From Thermoflexales bacterium (GTDB lineage: Bacteria > Chloroflexota > Anaerolineae > Fen-1058): a stretch of 6,113 nucleotides of DNA. Under the pieces are notes generated by a model, which saw only the letters and a program-made list of their open reading frames with translations, searched no databases and was not told the origin of the DNA. Below, in pieces: positions 4,419 to 6,113 of the stretch. The translations under genes and the position numbers were made by a program. The DNA lies in the NCBI GenBank assembly GCA_030834835.1, contig JAUQXD010000476.1:1-6113 (forward strand). The letters run 5' to 3'. Each line of letters opens with the position of its first letter. Position 1 is the first letter of the stretch.

Positions 4419-4778
4419 GTGATAGGACCGCAAGAAACCGCCGAACGCCTTAATCGCCTTGCCGACGCCTGGGAGAATCTGGCTAAAGACAAGGTCTTTG
4501 GTGGCATGACACTGACGCAGTTCAGGACCGCCATCAAACCCTCGTTTGACGCCCGCGCCAAGATCGACACGCTGAACCATGAGTTGCTGGTCGCTCAAGA
4601 CGAGCGCGACGACGCCGACAAAACGAGCCAGGCCAAAGCGCAGCTGGTCGTCAATGGCGTCAACGGCGATGTGGAGTTTGGGCCGGACAGCGCTCTATAT
4701 GAGGCGATGGGCTACGTGCGCAAGAGCGAGCGTAGGACGGGCCTGACCCGCAAGAAGAAGACCGACGCGGCGCAATAA
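4419..4778 (+). CDS. Small conserved-looking protein of unknown function
   Basis: A 119-residue soluble, charged protein without signal or membrane segment. Residues 4-24 (PQETAERLNRLADAWENLAKD) and 44-77 (DARAKIDTLNHELL through DDADKTSQAKAQLVV) are probably helical, the second possibly a coiled coil. Between them lies FGGMTLTQFRTAIKPSFDAR (27-46). A compact block GPDSALYEAMGYVRKSERRT (88-107) is followed by a basic tail (GLTRKKKTDAAQ). From memory, uncharacterised proteins sharing the GPDSxLYEAxGYVRKSERKSGLTRK ending occur in several phyla; no function is known to me. The gene starts at GTG with a strong ribosome binding site and ends before a clear terminator, so it is probably expressed as a single unit. 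The basic tail could bind nucleic acid, but that is a guess. The 21-bp array lies directly upstream. Confidence 0.75.
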   Translation: MIGPQETAERLNRLADAWENLAKDKVFGGMTLTQFRTAIKPSFDARAKIDTLNHELLVAQDERDDADKTSQAKAQLVVNGVNGDVEFGPDSALYEAMGYVRKSERRTGLTRKKKTDAAQ

Positions 4779-4797
4779 GCAACGCAATAATTGAGGG

Positions 4798-4835
4798 ACA
4801 GCCGAAGCCATGCCGGGGGCTTCGGCTGTTTGTTT
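4798..4835 (+). terminator. Rho-independent terminator
   Basis: ACAGCCGAAGCC (4798-4809) pairs perfectly with GGCTTCGGCTGT (4818-4829) around an 8-base loop, followed by TTGTTT. The stem has 12 bp and begins 20 bases after the stop of the 119-residue gene. The T-run fits plus-strand termination. Confidence 0.85.
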
Positions 4836-4864
4836 ACCCGACATCGCGCTCCGCACCGTGCAAT

Positions 4865-4960
4865 GTCATTCCCGCGCGCTTCTGGCGGGAATCCACAGGA
4901 CTATCAGCATAACCTGCTAATCGTCAGTCTGGATGCCCGACAAAACCGTTCGGGCATGAC
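4865..4960. repeat. Twin-hairpin dispersed repeat (REP/MITE-like)
   Basis: Two hairpins, each with an 8-bp perfect stem and 9-base loop, stand 40 bp apart: ATTCCCGC/GCGGGAAT (4868-4892) and ATGCCCGA/TCGGGCAT (4933-4957). The outer ends, GTCATTCCCG at 4865 and CGGGCATGAC ending at 4960, are inverted repeats of each other. This matches the widespread GTCATTCCCGC...GCGGGAATCCA class of dispersed bacterial repeats. It sits between convergent genes and may help separate their transcripts. The 61-codon frame through it (4791-4976) is not a gene. Confidence 0.65.
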
Positions 4961-4987
4961 GGACCACCGCGTCTGAAGAAACGCCCG

Positions 4988-6113
4988 CTAAGCCGCTCGC
5001 CGTCTGAAGTAAGGCCGCAGGCGATGGCGCACCCGCTCCACCCACAGCCGCCGCCACATCCGCCGCAACGCCTGCACCGCCGCCAGCGTCGGCGGCTGAT
5101 TCGTATACATCGCCGCGATGTACAAGTCCGAAATGTTCCCTACGACTGCGCGCAATCGCGGGCGCGATTCAATCGGGTGCAGGTAGCCCGCTACAAACTC
5201 AATCGGCGTGACGCTGGCGGGCGCATTCACCTTCAACGCCATCAGCGATCGCCGCATCTGCCAGTACAGATCACGCACCTGTTGATCGATCGATCGCCGC
5301 TGCCACGCTCGTCGCCGTCGCACCAATAGCGCCACCCCAATTAGCCCAATCGCGCTCAACAGGACCGCACCGATCACGATCACCTCGTTGCTGACGGCAA
5401 TGGTGGTGGTGTCGGGCGAGGTCGGTTCCAACGTGGGCGGCGGCGCTTCTTCCGCACGATACGCAAACACCGCCTGCGAAGTCGTCGGCTCAAACTCCAC
5501 CCAGCCATACGTGGGGAAATACACCTCCACCCACGCATGCGCCGACGACGCGGGCACGCGATACGCCTGCTGCGTGGCGTCGTAATCGCCCATCGCATAC
5601 CCGCTGACGATGCGCGCGGGCACGTCCTCCAATCGCAGCATCACCACCATCGCCGAGGCAAAGTAACTGCAAAAACCGCCGGGCGCATCGAAGAGAAAAT
5701 AATCCACCACATCGCGTCCGGCCGGCGGGGGCGGCACATCCAATCGGTAACGGTAGGTCGTGCGCAGATAGTTTTGAATGAGCACGGCTTTGTCATACGC
5801 CGAATCCGCACCCGCCGTTAGACCGTCCGCCAGATCGCGCACGCGCTGCGGCACATCGGGCAGTTGCAGATACGCCTCGCGAATGTTGGCCGGATACTGC
5901 GCGAAGTCCGCGTCCAGTTGATTCACGGTAGCCGCCGTCGCCCACGACGTGACGGTGTACAGCGACATCGGGCCGCGCAGCACGGCGCTGTCATCGGTGG
6001 TCAGCGTTCGCACCTTCGCGCTGGACGTGATCGGATCGTTCACCGCAAACAGTTGATCGGCGTGCGCCGCGATGATGCTGAACTCTTGTCGAAGCGCATA
6101 GCGCCCCGGCGGC
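4988..6113 (-). CDS. TgpA-like membrane transglutaminase with DUF4129-like tail, N-terminus beyond window
   Basis: The frame is open from the right edge to TAG at 4988-4990, giving 374 codons. The GTG at 6043 is not the real start, because clear family sequence (EFSIIAAHADQLFA) precedes it. The transglutaminase core has the catalytic Cys in PGGFCSYFASAMVVML (codon 5669-5671), the His in SAHAWVEVYF (5537-5539), and YGWVEFEPT, where the usual Asp is Glu (5489-5491). A Pro/Thr-rich linker follows, then one membrane helix (VIVIGAVLLSAIGLIGVALLV, about 5320-5385) and an RRRR stop-transfer patch. A cytoplasmic DUF4129-like domain (DLYWQMRRSLMAL, PIEFVAGYLHP, SDLYIAAMYTN) and an Arg-rich end close the protein. 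Full-length relatives begin with several membrane helices, expected to the right of the window. The catalytic domain should face outside the membrane. Known members are thought to act as proteases or crosslinkers in the envelope; the substrate is unknown. Confidence 0.88.
   Translation of the reverse strand, partial: PPGRYALRQEFSIIAAHADQLFAVNDPITSSAKVRTLTTDDSAVLRGPMSLYTVTSWATAATVNQLDADFAQYPANIREAYLQLPDVPQRVRDLADGLTAGADSAYDKAVLIQNYLRTTYRYRLDVPPPPAGRDVVDYFLFDAPGGFCSYFASAMVVMLRLEDVPARIVSGYAMGDYDATQQAYRVPASSAHAWVEVYFPTYGWVEFEPTTSQAVFAYRAEEAPPPTLEPTSPDTTTIAVSNEVIVIGAVLLSAIGLIGVALLVRRRRAWQRRSIDQQVRDLYWQMRRSLMALKVNAPASVTPIEFVAGYLHPIESRPRLRAVVGNISDLYIAAMYTNQPPTLAAVQALRRMWRRLWVERVRHRLRPYFRRRAA

Noticed and set aside
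4271..4570. 99-codon minus-strand ORF ending inside the 21-bp array, plus 4404-4598 minus
   Set aside because: They run antisense to the 119-residue gene; the V-x-N pattern at the end comes from the dyad-symmetric repeat.
4791..4976. 61-codon plus-strand ORF
   Set aside because: It spans the terminator and the twin-hairpin repeat and has no ribosome binding site.
5024..5821. Plus- and minus-strand frames inside the transglutaminase gene
   Set aside because: His/Arg/Pro-rich shadows of the real minus-strand frame, which has the Cys-His core, a membrane helix and a DUF4129-like tail.

Overview
The window looks like an accessory stretch of a GC-rich bacterial chromosome, most likely Chloroflexota (Anaerolineae- or Chloroflexia-like). 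This is inferred from the mix of protein types: a secreted beta-helix protein, a membrane transglutaminase with a DUF4129-like tail, an AadA/DUF4111-type nucleotidyltransferase, an effector-associated-domain protein, and a short mobile repeat with GTAGGGGCGAGGC ends. No RNA gene, CRISPR array or transposase gene is visible.

Layout: (1) 1-929, minus strand, the 5' part of a secreted beta-helix protein that runs off the left edge. (2) 930-1351, a divergent intergenic region with two doubtful tiny ORFs. (3) 1352-2119, plus strand, an AadA-like nucleotidyltransferase whose stop codon lies inside the terminal inverted repeat of a 103-bp MITE-like element (2116-2218). (4) 2311-2911, plus strand, two genes overlapping by 68 bp: a 71-residue protein of unknown function and a 150-residue MNT/DUF6036-like nucleotidyltransferase, read from an apparently leaderless promoter. 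(5) 2913-3093, a second copy of the last 26 codons of the AadA-like gene followed by a second copy of the 103-bp element, this time inverted. (6) 3192-4070, plus strand, an AT-richer gene with its own good promoter, encoding a protein with an N-terminal Death-like effector-associated domain and a long helical C-terminal region. (7) 4071-4418, an AT-rich region with nine units of a diverged tandem repeat at an exact 21-bp period, then a GC-rich stem-loop. (8) 4419-4778, plus strand, a small conserved-looking protein with a strong ribosome binding site and a clear intrinsic terminator. (9) 4865-4960, a twin-hairpin repeat. (10) 4988-6113, minus strand, the C-terminal part of a TgpA-like membrane transglutaminase whose N-terminus lies beyond the right edge.

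The outer genes encode cell-envelope proteins. The middle, about 1.35-4.8 kb, reads as an accessory island of small independently transcribed units: two different nucleotidyltransferases, a conflict-type adaptor, short mobile repeats and the 21-bp array. The strongest candidates for something undescribed are the 21-bp phased array, whose units carry DnaA-box-like or heptad-coding-like cores, and the overlapping 71-aa/nucleotidyltransferase pair flanked by 181-bp repeats. All functional statements come from reading motifs by eye; no database search was run.
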